Source of the DNA: Anodontia alba | Taxonomy: Eukaryota; Mollusca; Bivalvia; Lucinida; Lucinidae | DNA: 64,000 nucleotides | Assembly: GCA_964016985.1 (NCBI GenBank) | Contig: OZ024825.1 | Span: 41,741,668 to 41,805,667 of the forward strand | Direction: 5' to 3' | Shown here: in pieces, positions 8,983 to 19,119 of the stretch | Layout of the letters: the number at the start of each line of letters is the position of its first letter | How positions within the stretch are numbered: the stretch's first letter is position 1 | The notes under the pieces: generated by a model | Seen by the model: only the letters and a program-made list of their open reading frames with translations | Databases searched by the model: none | Told to the model about the DNA's origin: nothing | Position numbers and translations under genes: made by a program

Positions 8983-9233
8983 TATCAAAGAAGGTTCTAG
9001 AAAAAGAATTTTCTACAAGCATCTCTTATTTTCCAGTTCCAATCAAGAAACTTCTAAATCTTCCATGACATTCCAAAAAGAACTCAGTCCAGAATCAAGG
9101 ACGTAAACATCATGTTATTGTAAACATGTTGAACATTCCAGAAAGTTATTTTTGGAAACATTGTAAATAAAGCTATTTATGGAAACATAGTAAACATGTT
9201 GTTTAAAACAATTGAACACCCTGTTATATAACA

Positions 9234-9593
9234 CTGTTTACAATTTCAATTTAAAATTTAAGTTCCACTATGACATCACAGAATATTGCATTGTGGGCCT
9301 TAATCAATACACAATCCAAGGGAGGTTACTCTAACAGGAAAAAAGGTAGGTATCGTAAATTAATCACCATAACTTTTGATTGGATTGGAATTTTTTTATG
9401 GGGTTTTCAACAAAATAATTCTCTTAAAGCATTCTATCAACACCCTGAAAACCAGTCATATTTTAAATTTCTTTGTATTTGCCCTTTAAATGTTTCATAA
9501 CATAACATGAAAACATACATAACACTAGAAATAAAACAAATACTGAAACAAAGATTTCGATGGGGAGGTGTGGGTTGGGAATTCAGACTTAAT
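9234..9593. other. Intronic or intergenic DNA without recognised feature
   Basis: AT-rich sequence between the retrotransposon and the first TTAA-1 element. A 76-codon frame at 9270-9500 has no recognisable motif and is taken as chance. Confidence 0.5.
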
Positions 9594-9806
9594 TTAACCC
9601 TTCTCTTGCTGAACACGACATGCCCTGTCTTAGCAAACAGTGTAGATCCAGATCAGTTGGCTTCTGAAGAAGCCAACTGATCTGGGTCTGCTCTGTTTGT
9701 CATTAAATATATGAATTTCTATCAAAAACCTGGTTCAAGTAATCTGATTGGCTGGAAATCTGAAGTGGGCGTGGCATCTTAATTTATTCAGCATGACAAG
9801 GGTTAA
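9594..9806 (-). mobile_element. TTAA-1 MITE (piggyBac-like)
   Basis: Flanked by TTAA on both sides, with inverted ends CCCTTCTC/GACAAGGG and a central palindrome with arms AACAGTGTAGATCCAGATCA. TTAA duplication and CCC-initial ends are piggyBac superfamily traits. No coding capacity. Strand follows the family consensus, arbitrarily taken as plus when TGAATAAATTAAG is at the left end. Confidence 0.8.
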
Positions 9807-9888
9807 TACTCCACTCAGTTTACACATTACACACATCTCTCCAAAACAAATCTTTTCCAAGGCTGAACTCCAGCAGGTTTATATTCTG

Positions 9889-10089
9889 TTAACCCTTGTC
9901 CTGCTGAATAAATTAAGATGCCAGGCCCATGTCTAATTTTCAGCCAATCAGGTTTCTTGATCCAGATTGCTGCTATAAATTTGCATACTTGATGGCAAAC
10001 AGTGCAGATCCAGATCAGTTGGCTTCTTGATCCAGATCTACACTGTTTGCAAAACAGGGTATATCTGGGTTCAGCAGGACAAGGGTTAA
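9889..10089 (+). mobile_element. TTAA-1 MITE
   Basis: TTAA-flanked copy with ends CCCTTGTCCTGCTGAA and TTCAGCAGGACAAGGG. The central hairpin is shortened on its left arm. Confidence 0.8.
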
Positions 10090-10817
10090 GGATGAGAATT
10101 TTACCGTCCTTCTTTATGTACGTTTAGAAACTGACCTTAGTCTTCACAGTTCACACATAACACACACACCCTTATACCATATTTACTCTAGCTTTAAAAA
10201 AGATAGGCCCAAGCAAATAGAAAAAAAAAACATACCAAAATGAAAAGACTGATCAGGGTCTACACTGTTTGCCCTTTCAAAAGTAATCTTTAGACACATC
10301 ACTAGATAAGCCAATTTTAGAATAAATACGGTAAGTTACATCCACCTGTACAAATATTTAGAGCAATTACTGTATATTTCAAATACAGTTTTCTATGTCA
10401 ACCAGCAAGCAGTGTGGCGAAATACAAGACAGATGAATATGAGACTTGTCAATGATTGGACCCCATACCCTGAAAACTATACAATACGTCAAACAAATTT
10501 CAGCACCTCAGCATTGTATGATAAAAGTATACATGTATGTATGATAAGCCTAGTGTGTGGTGACATCTAGAATAACAAGGGTATGCTTATTTGATTGATG
10601 GAGAATGACATAAACAAGCATGGTGTTGAACAATATGAGCCAGGGCCAACAGCTAAGGCCCAATTGGTCTGCCCATCTATACAGCATTGCTATAAGAGGG
10701 GTGGCCATAAGAGGGTAGCCATACAAATCTTGCATAGCTCCAGATAAGAGGGGGTATATACAAAATATATTTCTTATTTCTCCATGAAAACATACGTTGA
10801 CCTCAGCTAGGTACTTC
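10090..10817. other. Non-coding stretch with a PAL-B fragment
   Basis: Contains a half hairpin (gatcagggtctacactgtt) near 10250-10270 and the PAL-B-like tail AATAAATACGGTAAG near 10321. The longest frame (10550-10918, minus) is built partly from the adjacent MITE and is not a gene. Confidence 0.5.
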
Positions 10818-11032
10818 TTATCCCTTGTCATGCTGAACCTGGATATACCCTTACTTTGCAAACAGTGCAGATCCAGATCAGTTGGCTTCTGAAGAAGCCA
10901 ACTGATCTGGATCTGCACTGTTTGTCATTAAGTATGTGAATTTATAGCAATAATCCAGATCCAGTAATCTAATTGGCTGAAAATTAGAAGTGGGTGTGGC
11001 AATTTAATTTATTCAGCAGGACAAGAGTTATG
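10818..11032 (-). mobile_element. TTAA-1 MITE with TTAT target duplication
   Basis: Complete copy with the full central palindrome, but both flanks read TTAT, not TTAA. Matching non-canonical flanks support a real 4-bp duplication rather than independent mutation. Confidence 0.75.
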
Positions 11033-11245
11033 AGTACCCACAACATATGCTCATATGTTTTTGTGAAGAAATAAGAAAATTATCGGTACTTTTCAGATGA
11101 CAAAAAGCACCTTATCTGGAGCTATGATATCTCTTATATTTCTCCATTAAAACATATTTTATCTGAGGCAATTCCAGTGAGTACCCACAACATATGTTTT
11201 CAAGGAGAAAATCAAGAAATAAGAAAAATAGCAATATCTGGAGTT
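11033..11245. repeat. PAL-G type hairpin repeat (GTACCCACAACATATG)
   Basis: Contains two direct copies of GAGTACCCACAACATATG near 11033 and 11174, followed by aaataagaaaa. This is a decayed or rearranged member of the family whose intact palindrome is at 62318-62407. Confidence 0.55.
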
Positions 11246-11359
11246 GAGATTCCTGTATATTTTACAATATCCAGGCTTTTGCCTTCCCACCCCCCACCAA
11301 CCCCTCAATCCCCCGGCCTCCCACTCGCAAAAAAAAAAAAAAATAAAAAAAATTAAAGA

Positions 11360-11556
11360 CTTAGCACTATTGGGTAAAATTTTCAGAAGACAAAATATAA
11401 AAAATTTTCCCAGAAAACAGATTTTGACATTTTATGCATATTGTCTCCAGTGAAGACAATCTGCATGAAATATCAAAGCCTGTTTTCTGGGGAAAATAAG
11501 AGAAATATCATCAATTTGTCACCTGCTGAATTAGTGAAGAGAATGGTAAAAGTTAA
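11360..11556 (-). mobile_element. TTAA-3 MITE
   Basis: Inverted-repeat element with ends TTAGCACTATTGGGTAAAA and GAATGGTAAAAGTTAA. Its centre is a palindrome on the motif TTTGACATTTCATGCAAATT, where GAGACAATTTGCATGAAATG is the other arm in good copies. Confidence 0.65.
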
Positions 11557-11996
11557 GAGATGGTTAAAATCAACTGCAAAGCTATATTTTTTTGTTTGCA
11601 TTTTATTCAAATCCAAATGAAGGCCAGTACCCTGGAACTATGTTGAGGGCTGATAAAAAAGTTCATGAACTAGGTTAATTTATAATTTATGCCATAATTT
11701 GAAAGGAGCATTAACCTCACACTTCACAGTACAAATACAGTACATTAATCAATTGCCTATCTTACTTGTTGGATCATGCTGTCATACACTTGTATGCAGT
11801 TATGTTCTCACTAAAACCTGCCTGAATGTTTAGTAGATACATTGTATAACTTCAAATGTTTAATTTAGCAGACAGGGTTTCAAAGTTGGTTTGATATTTT
11901 CTGTAGAATAGATACATGTAATTACATGCTAAAAATATTTCAGGACCTTTACTGTTTTGTAACTTAGTAATCAAACACTGTTGATTGTAATGGTAT
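11557..11996. other. Intronic DNA without recognised feature
   Basis: AT-rich sequence. I see no exon, inverted repeat or known element. A cryptic splice pair near 11818-11760 (minus) encloses stops in all frames. Confidence 0.5.
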
Positions 11997-12376
11997 GGTA
12001 AATGTCCCAAAAAATTGTACACCAAAATTGCTGACCAAATGTCATATGCAAAAGGCTGAAAGAGCAGTATGATCAGGGTCTACACTGTTTGTCATTCCAC
12101 TAAAAATATTAAGAAACAACTGCATAGAAAGAAACATTTGGGCAAAAAAAGTATGAAATAAAGTGTTCGAAACTTAACCCTTGTCCTGCTGGGCCCGGAC
12201 ATACCCTGCCTTTGCAAACAATGTAGATCCAGATCAGTTGGCCTCTGAACTGTTTGCTATTAAGTATGTGAATTTATAGCATTAATCCAGATCAAGTAAT
12301 CTGACTGGCTGAAAATTAGAAATGGGCATGGCATCTTAATTTATTTAGCAGGACAAGGGTTAAGGACATTTACAGT
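11997..12376 (+). mobile_element. PAL-A MITE interrupted by a TTAA-1 copy
   Basis: Begins GGTAAATGTCC and ends AGGACATTTACAG, with the half hairpin GATCAGGGTCTACACTGTTT in the middle. A TTAA-1 element occupies 12174-12363, at a TTAA just before the right end. The sequence around 12107-12120 (ATTAAGAAACAACTGC) is an empty TTAA site that is filled in the PAL-A copy at 37352. Confidence 0.7.
12174..12363 (-). mobile_element. TTAA-1 MITE nested in PAL-A
   Basis: TTAA-flanked; left end CCCTTGTCCTGCTG, right end GCAGGACAAGGG. The central palindrome has lost most of one arm. It splits the PAL-A terminal sequence, showing it is the younger insertion. Confidence 0.8.
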
Positions 12377-12479
12377 TGATTTGCAAATCTGTTGCAACTC
12401 TACTGGTTTCCCAAGGTTCTTCATAAGTAAATTCATTTTCAAATTTTATTCATTTGCTAATGTATGATCAAGAACAGCT

Positions 12480-12699
12480 TACTGCATTTACCACATGTAT
12501 TCGAACAGACAGGCCTGAACAAACAGTGTAGACCCACATGAGATGTCTCAGAATGCAGCATCTCATTAGAGTCTACACTGTTTGCCACTCATCCTGCAAT
12601 TTTTAGAGACAACATCAGGTAGTAAATTGTACTTGTTCAATTTTTTTAACAAGTATAAAAAGGAGTTGAGGTACTTGAATACTTAGGGTAAATACAGTA
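12480..12699. mobile_element. PAL-B MITE
   Basis: Inverted ends ACTGCATTTACCACATGTAT and CTTAGGGTAAATACAGTA with a central hairpin whose arms are AACAGTGTAGACCCA and GTCTACACTGTTTGCC. The arms are the same as those of TTAA-1, but the termini are unrelated. Confidence 0.7.
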
Positions 12700-13635
12700 A
12701 CCAAAGTGAAGGTGTTCTGTTTCAAATAAATGCCATTTTGTGCTGTCATTTCATATTTTTAAACCTTTATCTACTGCCTTAGGATAGCTGTGTTCCATGA
12801 TTGTGGCCTTTCCTGGTATGTCCCATATTTTTGGCAATAAGTTACAGAAGCAACCCAGTGAGCCAATCTCAGGAACAACCTGATGAGTGTATATCATGAA
12901 CCAAAAACAAATTGGAGATGATTAGGCTTTTGGGAGCTTTAGGGAAATGTCAAACTTTGAAAGAAGAAAATGACACAAGGATATGTTTATCTTGCAGATC
13001 TCTTAAGCTTCCAAAGCTGGTTTGGTGGCCAAATCCTGATCATGGGCACCAAAACAAATGTGTAACTGTATTCAAAGTACACTATTAATGTCACAATTGC
13101 ATACTGGTCCCAACCAAGTCTTGTTTCTAACATACTGTGTAAAAATTGATCCTGATTCATTTGAAAGGCTATATTCTGCCTTTTCATTGCCATTGTTGTC
13201 TTGGAAAGCCTATTTATAACCTACTTAACTCTCGAGACTTAACTGTACAAAAAGTTTACAAAAAGTCTCAAGTGGCAACTTGTATGACAATATCAGGCTG
13301 AATATATCACCAGCGTTTTGTGGACAGTACATTCACACAATACATGTACTTCCATATCAACACTTGACTATCAGTTAAAATTCCCACTGAACACTAAGAA
13401 GTTTGGCAGATTCACATTTACTTATCTTTGATTTATTTTTGTTTTCTTTCTTCATGGCACGACCTCATTTCAAAATGTACAGAAAAAAGAAAACAATGTA
13501 TCTTTGTTGGGAATATTTGTTTTGAGACAGCAGCCCTCTGTTAAAACAGAACAGATATAGGAGACTGCTTTAAAGATATTGGAGACTGCTTTTAAACAAC
13601 ATAGAAAATTAAAATAAATATACCCACAAGTATTT
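12700..13635. other. Intronic DNA without recognised feature
   Basis: About 0.9 kb with no repeat family I can name and no exon with splice sites and a meaningful translation. Confidence 0.5.
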
Positions 13636-13780
13636 ATACTGAGCATGCTGGGTAAATGTTTTAGCAGAGAAAATAAGGGACAATTTGCATGAAATGTCAT
13701 CCTACTTTCTAAGAAGGATAAGAAAAATATATAAAAATTTGTCATTTGCTGAATCTGTCCAGAGAGTGGTAAAGGTTAAG
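13636..13780 (-). mobile_element. TTAA-3 MITE, internally deleted
   Basis: Starts TGAGCATGCTGGGTAAATG and ends CCAGAGAGTGGTAAAGGTTA. The inner palindrome keeps only the arm with ACAATTTGCATGAAATGTCA. Confidence 0.65.
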
Positions 13781-13876
13781 TATCTAAGACTTGGCTTTCC
13801 ACTGGGTGGGGTAATTTACAAGACTAAAACACTTTCCATCTCCCAAATTGCTTTTGGCATTAAAAGTGATATCAAA

Positions 13877-14118
13877 TGAGCCAGCGCATGACAAAACCTA
13901 CAATAAGATTTGTGAGACCAGTGAAGACTCAGATCAGCCTGTGCATCTGTGCAGTCTGATCAGAGTCTTTGCTGATCACATGTACCTTCTACAGCCTCCA
14001 GGCTATCCAAAGAGGAATAAATGAGAACCCTTACCATACTGGATGATGTACAAGCTGCTCTGAGTCTTTGCTGGTTACACAGGTCTCATTGTAGATTTTG
14101 TCCTGCATTGGCTCAAAT
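13877..14118. mobile_element. PAL-F MITE
   Basis: Inverted ends TGAGCCAGCGCATGACAAAA and TTTTGTCCTGCATTGGCTCA with inner CCTACAATAAGA/TCTCATTGTAGA. A second copy is at 15255-15486. The interior carries CTCAGATCAGCCTGTGCATC-like words, distantly like the common hairpin arms. Confidence 0.7.
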
Positions 14119-14125
14119 AATATGT

Positions 14126-14322
14126 TTAACTCTTTCACTGCCATCAGCAACAATATTAGGTTTTTTGCAAACAGCATAGATGCAGATGAGATGGCTAATA
14201 AGGAGTGGTCTCATCAGGATCGATGCTGTTTTGACATTCAGTCTTTCAACTTTACATATAAACGTCTTTCCAGTTGATAGTTTGTTAAAGTGTAGTCTGA
14301 AATTTGGCGCAGAAAGAGTAAA
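14126..14322 (+). mobile_element. TTAA-2 MITE
   Basis: Begins TTAACTCTTTCACTGCC and ends near GCAGAAAGAGTAAAAG. Central arms AACAGCATAGATGCAGATGA and GATCGATGCTGTTTTGACAT are a variant of the shared hairpin. The best-kept copy is at 36267-36476. Confidence 0.6.
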
Positions 14323-14428
14323 AGCATTTACCCTAAGGCCTGAGCAAACGGTATAGTCTGACCAAATTGCACTTTTGTCCTTCAGCCGGCATATCTTAGA
14401 CCAATCACCACATAGTCAATTGACCTTG

Positions 14429-14622
14429 TTTAACCTTTGCCAACAGCGGATGACAAACTGATGATATTTTTATTATTTTCCCAGAAAACAGGCTTTGACA
14501 TTTCATGCATATTGTCTCCAGGAGACAATTTGCATAAAATGCCAACACCTATTTTCTGGAAAAATAAGAAAATATATATTTTAAAAATGTTGTTTGCTTA
14601 AAATTTTACCAAGCATGCTAAG
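14429..14622 (+). mobile_element. TTAA-3 MITE
   Basis: Starts TTTAACCTTTGCCAACAGC and ends TTTTACCAAGCATGCTAAG around the palindrome GACATTTCATGCATATTGTC/GGAGACAATTTGCATAAAAT. Confidence 0.7.
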
Positions 14623-14631
14623 CTTCAAATT

Positions 14632-14846
14632 TTAACCCTTATCCTGTTGAACCCGGATATGTCCTTCCTTTGCAAACAGTGTAGATCCAGATCAGTTGGC
14701 TTCTGAAGAAGCCAACTGATCTGGATCTGCACGGTTTGCCATTCAGTATTTAAAACTTGTATCAACAACCTGGATCAAGTAATTTGGTTGGCTGAAAATT
14801 AGAAGTGGGAGTGGCATCTTAATTTATTCAGCAGGACAAGGCTTAA
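14632..14846 (-). mobile_element. TTAA-1 MITE
   Basis: TTAA on both sides, ends CCCTTATCCTGTTGAACC and CAGCAGGACAAGGC, full central palindrome with GGCTTCTGAAGAAGCC apex. Confidence 0.8.
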
Positions 14847-14906
14847 CAGCATATGTCCAGGGTAGTGCTCCCATTTTAGATCACAATGTCTCAGGTTTGA
14901 ATCCCA

Positions 14907-15112
14907 TTAACCCTTGTCATGCTGAATAAATTAAGAAGTCATGCCCACTTCTAATTTTCAGATAACTTGACCCAGGTTGCTGATACAAATTCACATACTT
15001 AATGACAAACAGTGCAGATCAAGATCAGTTTGCTTCTTCAGAAGCCAACTGACCTGGAGCTACACTGTTTGCAAAGACAGTGCATATTCAGGTTCAGTGG
15101 GACTAGGGTTAA
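14907..15112 (+). mobile_element. TTAA-1 MITE
   Basis: TTAA-flanked copy in the opposite orientation to the one 60 bases to its left, with ends CCCTTGTCATGCTGAA and TTCAGTGGGACTAGGG. Confidence 0.8.
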
Positions 15113-15254
15113 AGGTGGAATCCAGCTCATAGGGCTTGTTAAGAAAAGTATCTTGGCACAATGTACATATTCTCCTTATTTCTCCCTGAAAATATATGTT
15201 ATGAGTACTGACTGGTAGTGCCTCAGCAAGCCAATTCTAATGAATACTCACAGC

Positions 15255-15486
15255 ACATGAGCCAACGCACGACAAAACCTACAATAACACCTGTGCAACC
15301 AGCAAACTCAGATCAGTCTGTACATCAACCCAGTATGGCAAGGGTTCTCGTTTATCCCTCTTCAGATAGCCCTGAGGCTGTAGAAGGCACATGTGATCAG
15401 CAAACAGACTGCTCAGATGCGCAGGCTGATCTGAGTCTTTACCGGTTGCATAAGTCTTATTGTAGGTTTTGTCGTGCACTGGCTCA
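15255..15486. mobile_element. PAL-F MITE inserted in a PAL-G hairpin
   Basis: Ends TGAGCCAACGCACGACAAAA and TTTTGTCGTGCACTGGCTCA. The sequence to the left (15190-15254) is a PAL-G arm with GAGTACTGACTGG and ACTCACAGCACA, and ATCAATACTTTTCGG to the right fits its continuation, so this copy appears to have landed in a PAL-G element. Confidence 0.65.
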
Positions 15487-15716
15487 TATATCAATACTTT
15501 TCGGTTGAAAAAAAAACACAAAAAAACACAAAAACCCTATAGCTATAGAGTAAAGATAATAATATGTAGTAATGTACATTTTGTGGGCTTGTCCTGGGTC
15601 TACATAATAAGATTCCTTTTTCAACTTAATGACCTCACTCTTTTACAAATTCCATGGATCTGTATTTACTCTATAGATTTGGGACATGTTAACGCATTAC
15701 ATTGCATGTCCTAAAC

Positions 15717-15862
15717 AAGAACTAGTCCATTTTACTACTTGTCAGCCTGGATAAGTGGCAAACAGTGTAAACCCTGATCAGATGCCACAGAATGTGGCAT
15801 CTGATCTGGGTCTACACTATTTGCTCTGGCCTATGATGACCAATACTTGGAGAAATACGGTA
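15717..15862. mobile_element. PAL-B MITE, partial
   Basis: Hairpin AACAGTGTAAACCCTGATCA ... TGATCTGGGTCTACACTATT with apex GCCACAGAATGTGGC, flanked by PAL-B-like AATACTTGGAGAAATACGGT on the right. Confidence 0.6.
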
Positions 15863-16059
15863 AACTGCAACAGCTGGTCTCAAAATTTCAAGGCCAAAGT
15901 TTCAAGGCCTCAGTATGATCTCAGTATAATTTCACAGTTTTTTATCAAGTTCATTCACACTTTTTTCACCAAGTCACCAAACTGTAAGGGTTAACATTTC
16001 TTAGCCCATTTACCTGCTCTTGAACTTTGAAAATTTAAGGTGTTTGGATATACCTGAGA

Positions 16060-16330
16060 TTTAGCCATGGTTTTTTTTTCACAAGGAAGAGAACTTTTGC
16101 GACTTCCTGTTTGTTTTCCAGCATACCTATCCTAGCTATTCTGCTAAAGAGTCTACTCTATGAGGAAAGAATCTTTCCTTATAGACTAGACCCTTTTCAA
16201 CAGGGGACAATATACTGCGCCCCCACCACCATCCCCACCTCCACCCCCAAGAAAGTGTATCTAAGTATCTAATTTCACTTTGATCTTTGAGGGAAGTAAC
16301 TAATTTTGTAAAGGGAGACAATTAAATTGT
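16060..16330. mobile_element. PAL-E palindromic repeat
   Basis: Contains GACTTCCTGTTTG, GTCTACTCTATGAGGAAAGA and its inverted partner TCTTTCCTTATAGACTAGAC, followed by TTTTCAACAGGGGACAA. This is the pattern of the better copy at 17098-17330. Confidence 0.55.
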
Positions 16331-16524
16331 CTCCTTTTGCAAAAATAGTTAGTTACTTCCCTTTGTTTCATGTGTGAAGAGCATAAATTTAGAACACATT
16401 AGTTTTTTCTTGTCAAAGTTATAGAATGTTTAGTGTATCAGGAGTCTAATCGGGTCCATCCCTGTTTGCTTGAAAAATGCTCAATTTATAACAAAATACA
16501 GTTCCCAAATGCCACATCTTAATA

Positions 16525-16746
16525 CTTAGCATGCTGGGTAAAACTTTCAGCCGACAACATTCTAAAATATTTTCTTCTCATTTTTCCCAGTAAATAGGCT
16601 TTGACATTCCTTGCAAATTCATTTCATGCAAATTGTCTCCTTAGAAGACCATTTGCATGGAATGTCAAATCTTACATTCTGTGAAAAATTAGAAAAAATC
16701 ATCAATTCGTCGTCTGCTGAATTTACACTTGGAGTTACAAAGGTTA
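16525..16746 (-). mobile_element. TTAA-3 MITE
   Basis: Starts CTTAGCATGCTGGGTAAAAC and ends near TTACAAAGGTTAA, with central ATTTCATGCAAATTGTCTCC. Confidence 0.65.
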
Positions 16747-16920
16747 AATGTACTGTTAAAATAGCAGACAAGGCACTCTGAATATTTTTTTCTCAGAGAA
16801 AATAAGGCCTAGCATTTCATGTCAATCATCCCCCACTGAGACAATTCACATGAAATACTAAGTCCTATTTGCTTGGAAAAATATTTCGAAGTGTTTTCTG
16901 TTAATATTTAAATGTGGCAT
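16747..16920. repeat. Decayed TTAA-3-like hairpin
   Basis: Carries TAGCATTTCATGTCAATCAT and CATGAAATACTAAGTCCTAT, a diverged version of the CATTTCATGCAAATTGTC palindrome, flanked by TCTCAGAGAAAATAAG words also seen at 45780-45960. Confidence 0.45.
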
Positions 16921-17097
16921 TCTAAGGGTTCAAGAGTCCTTTTTGTGGGCTGCGGATTGTTTATTTTTCAAAGGTAACATGTTGTACTGACGCCAGTACA
17001 GACATCAATAATGACATGTAGATTTTTTTTAATTCCTGAACCTGTTACCTAATATTTGCTTATTAAGATGAATGAATACACCTGGTAGTTTTTTCTT

Positions 17098-17330
17098 AAT
17101 TGTTTACAAGGGAGATAACTTCTGTCACTTCCTGTTTGCTTTCCTATGCATATTACCCCTTCTGAAAAGGGGTCTACTCTAAAAGGAAAGAATTTGCTCC
17201 TAGAAGGAGCAAATTCTTTCCTTTTAGAGTTGACCCCTTTTCAGACGGGACAAAGTTTATTTTGACAGAGTTGTCTCCCCTAAAAGTGTATCTTTACTGA
17301 CAAATTCATCAAAAAGGGAGGTGACTATAG
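17098..17330. mobile_element. PAL-E MITE (long palindrome)
   Basis: Nearly perfect palindrome around GAATTTGCTCC/GGAGCAAATTC, with outer arms CCCTTCTGAAAAGGGGTCTA and TGACCCCTTTTCAGACGGG. Further out are GGGAGATAACTTCTGTCACT and GAGTTGTCTCCCC. Related copies lie at 22545-22655, 52560-52690, 56822-56960 and 62862-63095. Confidence 0.65.
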
Positions 17331-18022
17331 GTAAAACTATATTTACCGAAAAGGATATAGCATACAGTCTGGTCAGTGTCTTTGCTTTAGTCACAGACTA
17401 CAGGGTCTGTGTAGGATATGTAATGTACATGCTACATATCAAAGAACCTGACCAGGCTGTATTCATCAGTACACTGCTCGGAATCTTCACTGTTTCATGT
17501 AATACATGCATATATATTGAGAATGTCAGTTTTCAGAATTTTTATCCCTTAAAGTACTAGTCAAAAAAGCAGCAGATGACATTCTACTTTCTTTTTTTCT
17601 TTTTTTTTTTTTTTCACTTTTACTAAGAAAATAAGGCAATAATAAGAATCCATGTGAAGTGTCAAGCCTTATTTTCAATTAAAAATAAAAAAAAATAAAT
17701 AAATAAAATAAAAATAGAATATTGTCTGCTTCAATTTTGAAAGGTACATTGAGGTTAAATTCAAAATATATGCCTCTAAAGCATAACGAATCCATAAAAA
17801 AATTACAATTACAAATATAGGTGTAGTCAGTTATAATTACCATAGTTACCCTCAGCAGTCAGACACCTTAATTCTTTACCATACTTACTCTAAAATTTTA
17901 ACAAGCCCACTGGACTACTTGATAATGTGACTTAAAATACTGAGTGCAAAACAGTGGGGATCCTGATTAGTTTGTCCAAGTCTGTCTGTCTAAATACTGT
18001 GGGTAAAAATGGTATGCTTACC
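17331..18022. other. Intronic DNA with low-complexity A/T tracts
   Basis: Holds a poly-T run near 17590-17615, an AAATAAATAAATAAAA tract near 17690-17715 with hairpin-like ACTTTTACTAAGAAAATAAGG / TATTTTCAATTAAAAAT, and no recognised gene. Confidence 0.45.
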
Positions 18023-18222
18023 NNNNNNNNNNNNNNNNNNNNNNNNNNNNNNNNNNNNNNNNNNNNNNNNNNNNNNNNNNNNNNNNNNNNNNNNNNNNNN
18101 NNNNNNNNNNNNNNNNNNNNNNNNNNNNNNNNNNNNNNNNNNNNNNNNNNNNNNNNNNNNNNNNNNNNNNNNNNNNNNNNNNNNNNNNNNNNNNNNNNNN
18201 NNNNNNNNNNNNNNNNNNNNNN
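18023..18222. other. Assembly gap (200 N)
   Basis: A run of exactly 200 N, a conventional placeholder for a gap of unknown size. The last known bases on its left read, on the minus strand, G then GTAAGC, a strong splice-donor match. A minus-strand exon may therefore be hidden in the gap. Confidence 0.99.
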
Positions 18223-18238
18223 CCCGCAATATAAAATA

Positions 18239-18443
18239 CAGTAAATGTCCTAAAATGTCATACACCAAAATGGCCAATAAAATGGCACATGCGAAAAGTG
18301 CAGACTTAGCTCAGACTGCTCCTGATCAGGGTTAACACTGTTTGCCATTTCGCTGAGTATTTTTAGAAATAGCTGTATAATGAGCAAAATTTAGGCAAAA
18401 AGGGTAAGGAATACTGTGTTCCAAATTTTAGGACATTTACTGT
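18239..18443 (+). mobile_element. PAL-A MITE
   Basis: Starts CAGTAAATGTCCTAAAATG and ends AATTTTAGGACATTTACTG. The inner half hairpin is CTGATCAGGGTTAACACTG. Confidence 0.7.
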
Positions 18444-18573
18444 AGTAAATGTTCTGATTAATCAGTACATCCATGCAGCCTATTCATGGCCTTTGCTGTC
18501 TGTTGGCAGGCAGCCTGGAGTCCATCACAATTAGACTACCATATTTCTCCTTAATATTTACACTAAAATGCCC

Positions 18574-18793
18574 ACAGTAAATGTCCTAAAATTTCGAACA
18601 CTTTATTCCATACATTTTTGGCTTAAATTTTGCTTTTTATGCAGTTGTATCTAAAAATGCTTAGTGGAATGGCAAACAGGGTAGAGCCTGATCAGACTGC
18701 TCCTTCAGGAGCAGTCTGATCTGGGTCTACACTGTTTGCATATGAAATTTTGTCAGATACTGTGGTGTTCGAAATTTTAGGACTTTTACCGTA
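18574..18793 (+). mobile_element. PAL-A MITE, full-length
   Basis: Ends CAGTAAATGTCCTAAAATTT and AAATTTTAGGACTTTTACCG. The centre is a complete palindrome with apex CTGCTCCTTCAGGAGCAG and arm GTCTACACTGTTTGC. This copy defines the family. Confidence 0.75.
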
Positions 18794-18899
18794 AGCAACT
18801 TCAGATTTTGCAGAATAAACATTTCCTCTTATTTTTGTTTCAAGGAAAAAAGGTGTTATGTAGGGAGGTGTTTGTTTGTTGGGTGGTCATTTTAAACTA

Positions 18900-19119
18900 T
18901 CATTATAACCCTAAATATTGGGACAGACAGGCCTGAGCAAACAATATAGACCCCAGATCAGATGCAGCAGAACATGGCATCTGATCAGGGTCTACACTGT
19001 TTGCCATTCATCCAGCACAATTTAGACACATCAACAGGTAGTAAAATGGACTTGTTCAAATTTTAGGACAAGTATGGTAAGGAGTTAAGGTGTCCCAATA
19101 CTTAGGGTAAATATGATAC
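18900..19119. mobile_element. PAL-B MITE
   Basis: Inverted ends ACCCTAAATATTGGGACAG and CAATACTTAGGGTAAATATG around arms AACAATATAGACCCCAGATC and GATCAGGGTCTACACTGTTT. It directly abuts the next PAL-A copy. Confidence 0.7.

Larger units (their letters stand above)
2912..9233 (-). mobile_element. Gmr1-type Ty3/Gypsy retrotransposon, copy B (LTR to LTR)
   Basis: A 6.3-kb element on the minus strand: 5' LTR 8636-9233, tRNA-Pro primer site, leader, gag-PR-IN-RT frame, RNase H frame, polypurine tract, 3' LTR 2912-3508. Integrase lies before reverse transcriptase, which among Ty3/Gypsy elements defines the Gmr1-like group and mimics Ty1/Copia order. Near-identical LTRs point to recent insertion or recent recombination. 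No envelope frame is present. The outer flank after 9233 is CTGTT; the matching target duplication would lie beyond the array at the other end, outside the window. If the SGK gene continues leftwards, the array sits in one of its introns in the sense direction. Confidence 0.93.
8636..9233 (-). repeat. 5' LTR of copy B
   Basis: A 598-bp LTR, identical to 2912-3508 apart from one extra A in the run near 8716-8727. It has TGTTA/TAACA ends, a TATA-like box and an AATAAA signal in the order expected for U3-R-U5 on the minus strand. It abuts non-element DNA at 9234. Confidence 0.95.

Noticed and set aside
2912..9233. An endogenous retrovirus or errantivirus
   Set aside because: No envelope-like frame lies between the RNase H stop and the polypurine tract, so it is an LTR retrotransposon.
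10550..10918. A 122-codon minus-strand open frame
   Set aside because: Its first third is the translation of a TTAA-1 hairpin, and the same peptide appears in frames over other copies. The rest has no recognised domain.
11760..11818. A possible minus-strand mini-exon with good splice sites
   Set aside because: All three frames contain stops.
17954..18335. Open frames running through the N gap
   Set aside because: They consist of undetermined codons. The gap carries no sequence evidence.
18650..18740. Alpha hairpins as microRNA precursors or terminators
   Set aside because: They are perfect DNA palindromes repeated in many transposable elements. Nothing in the sequence alone supports processing or termination.
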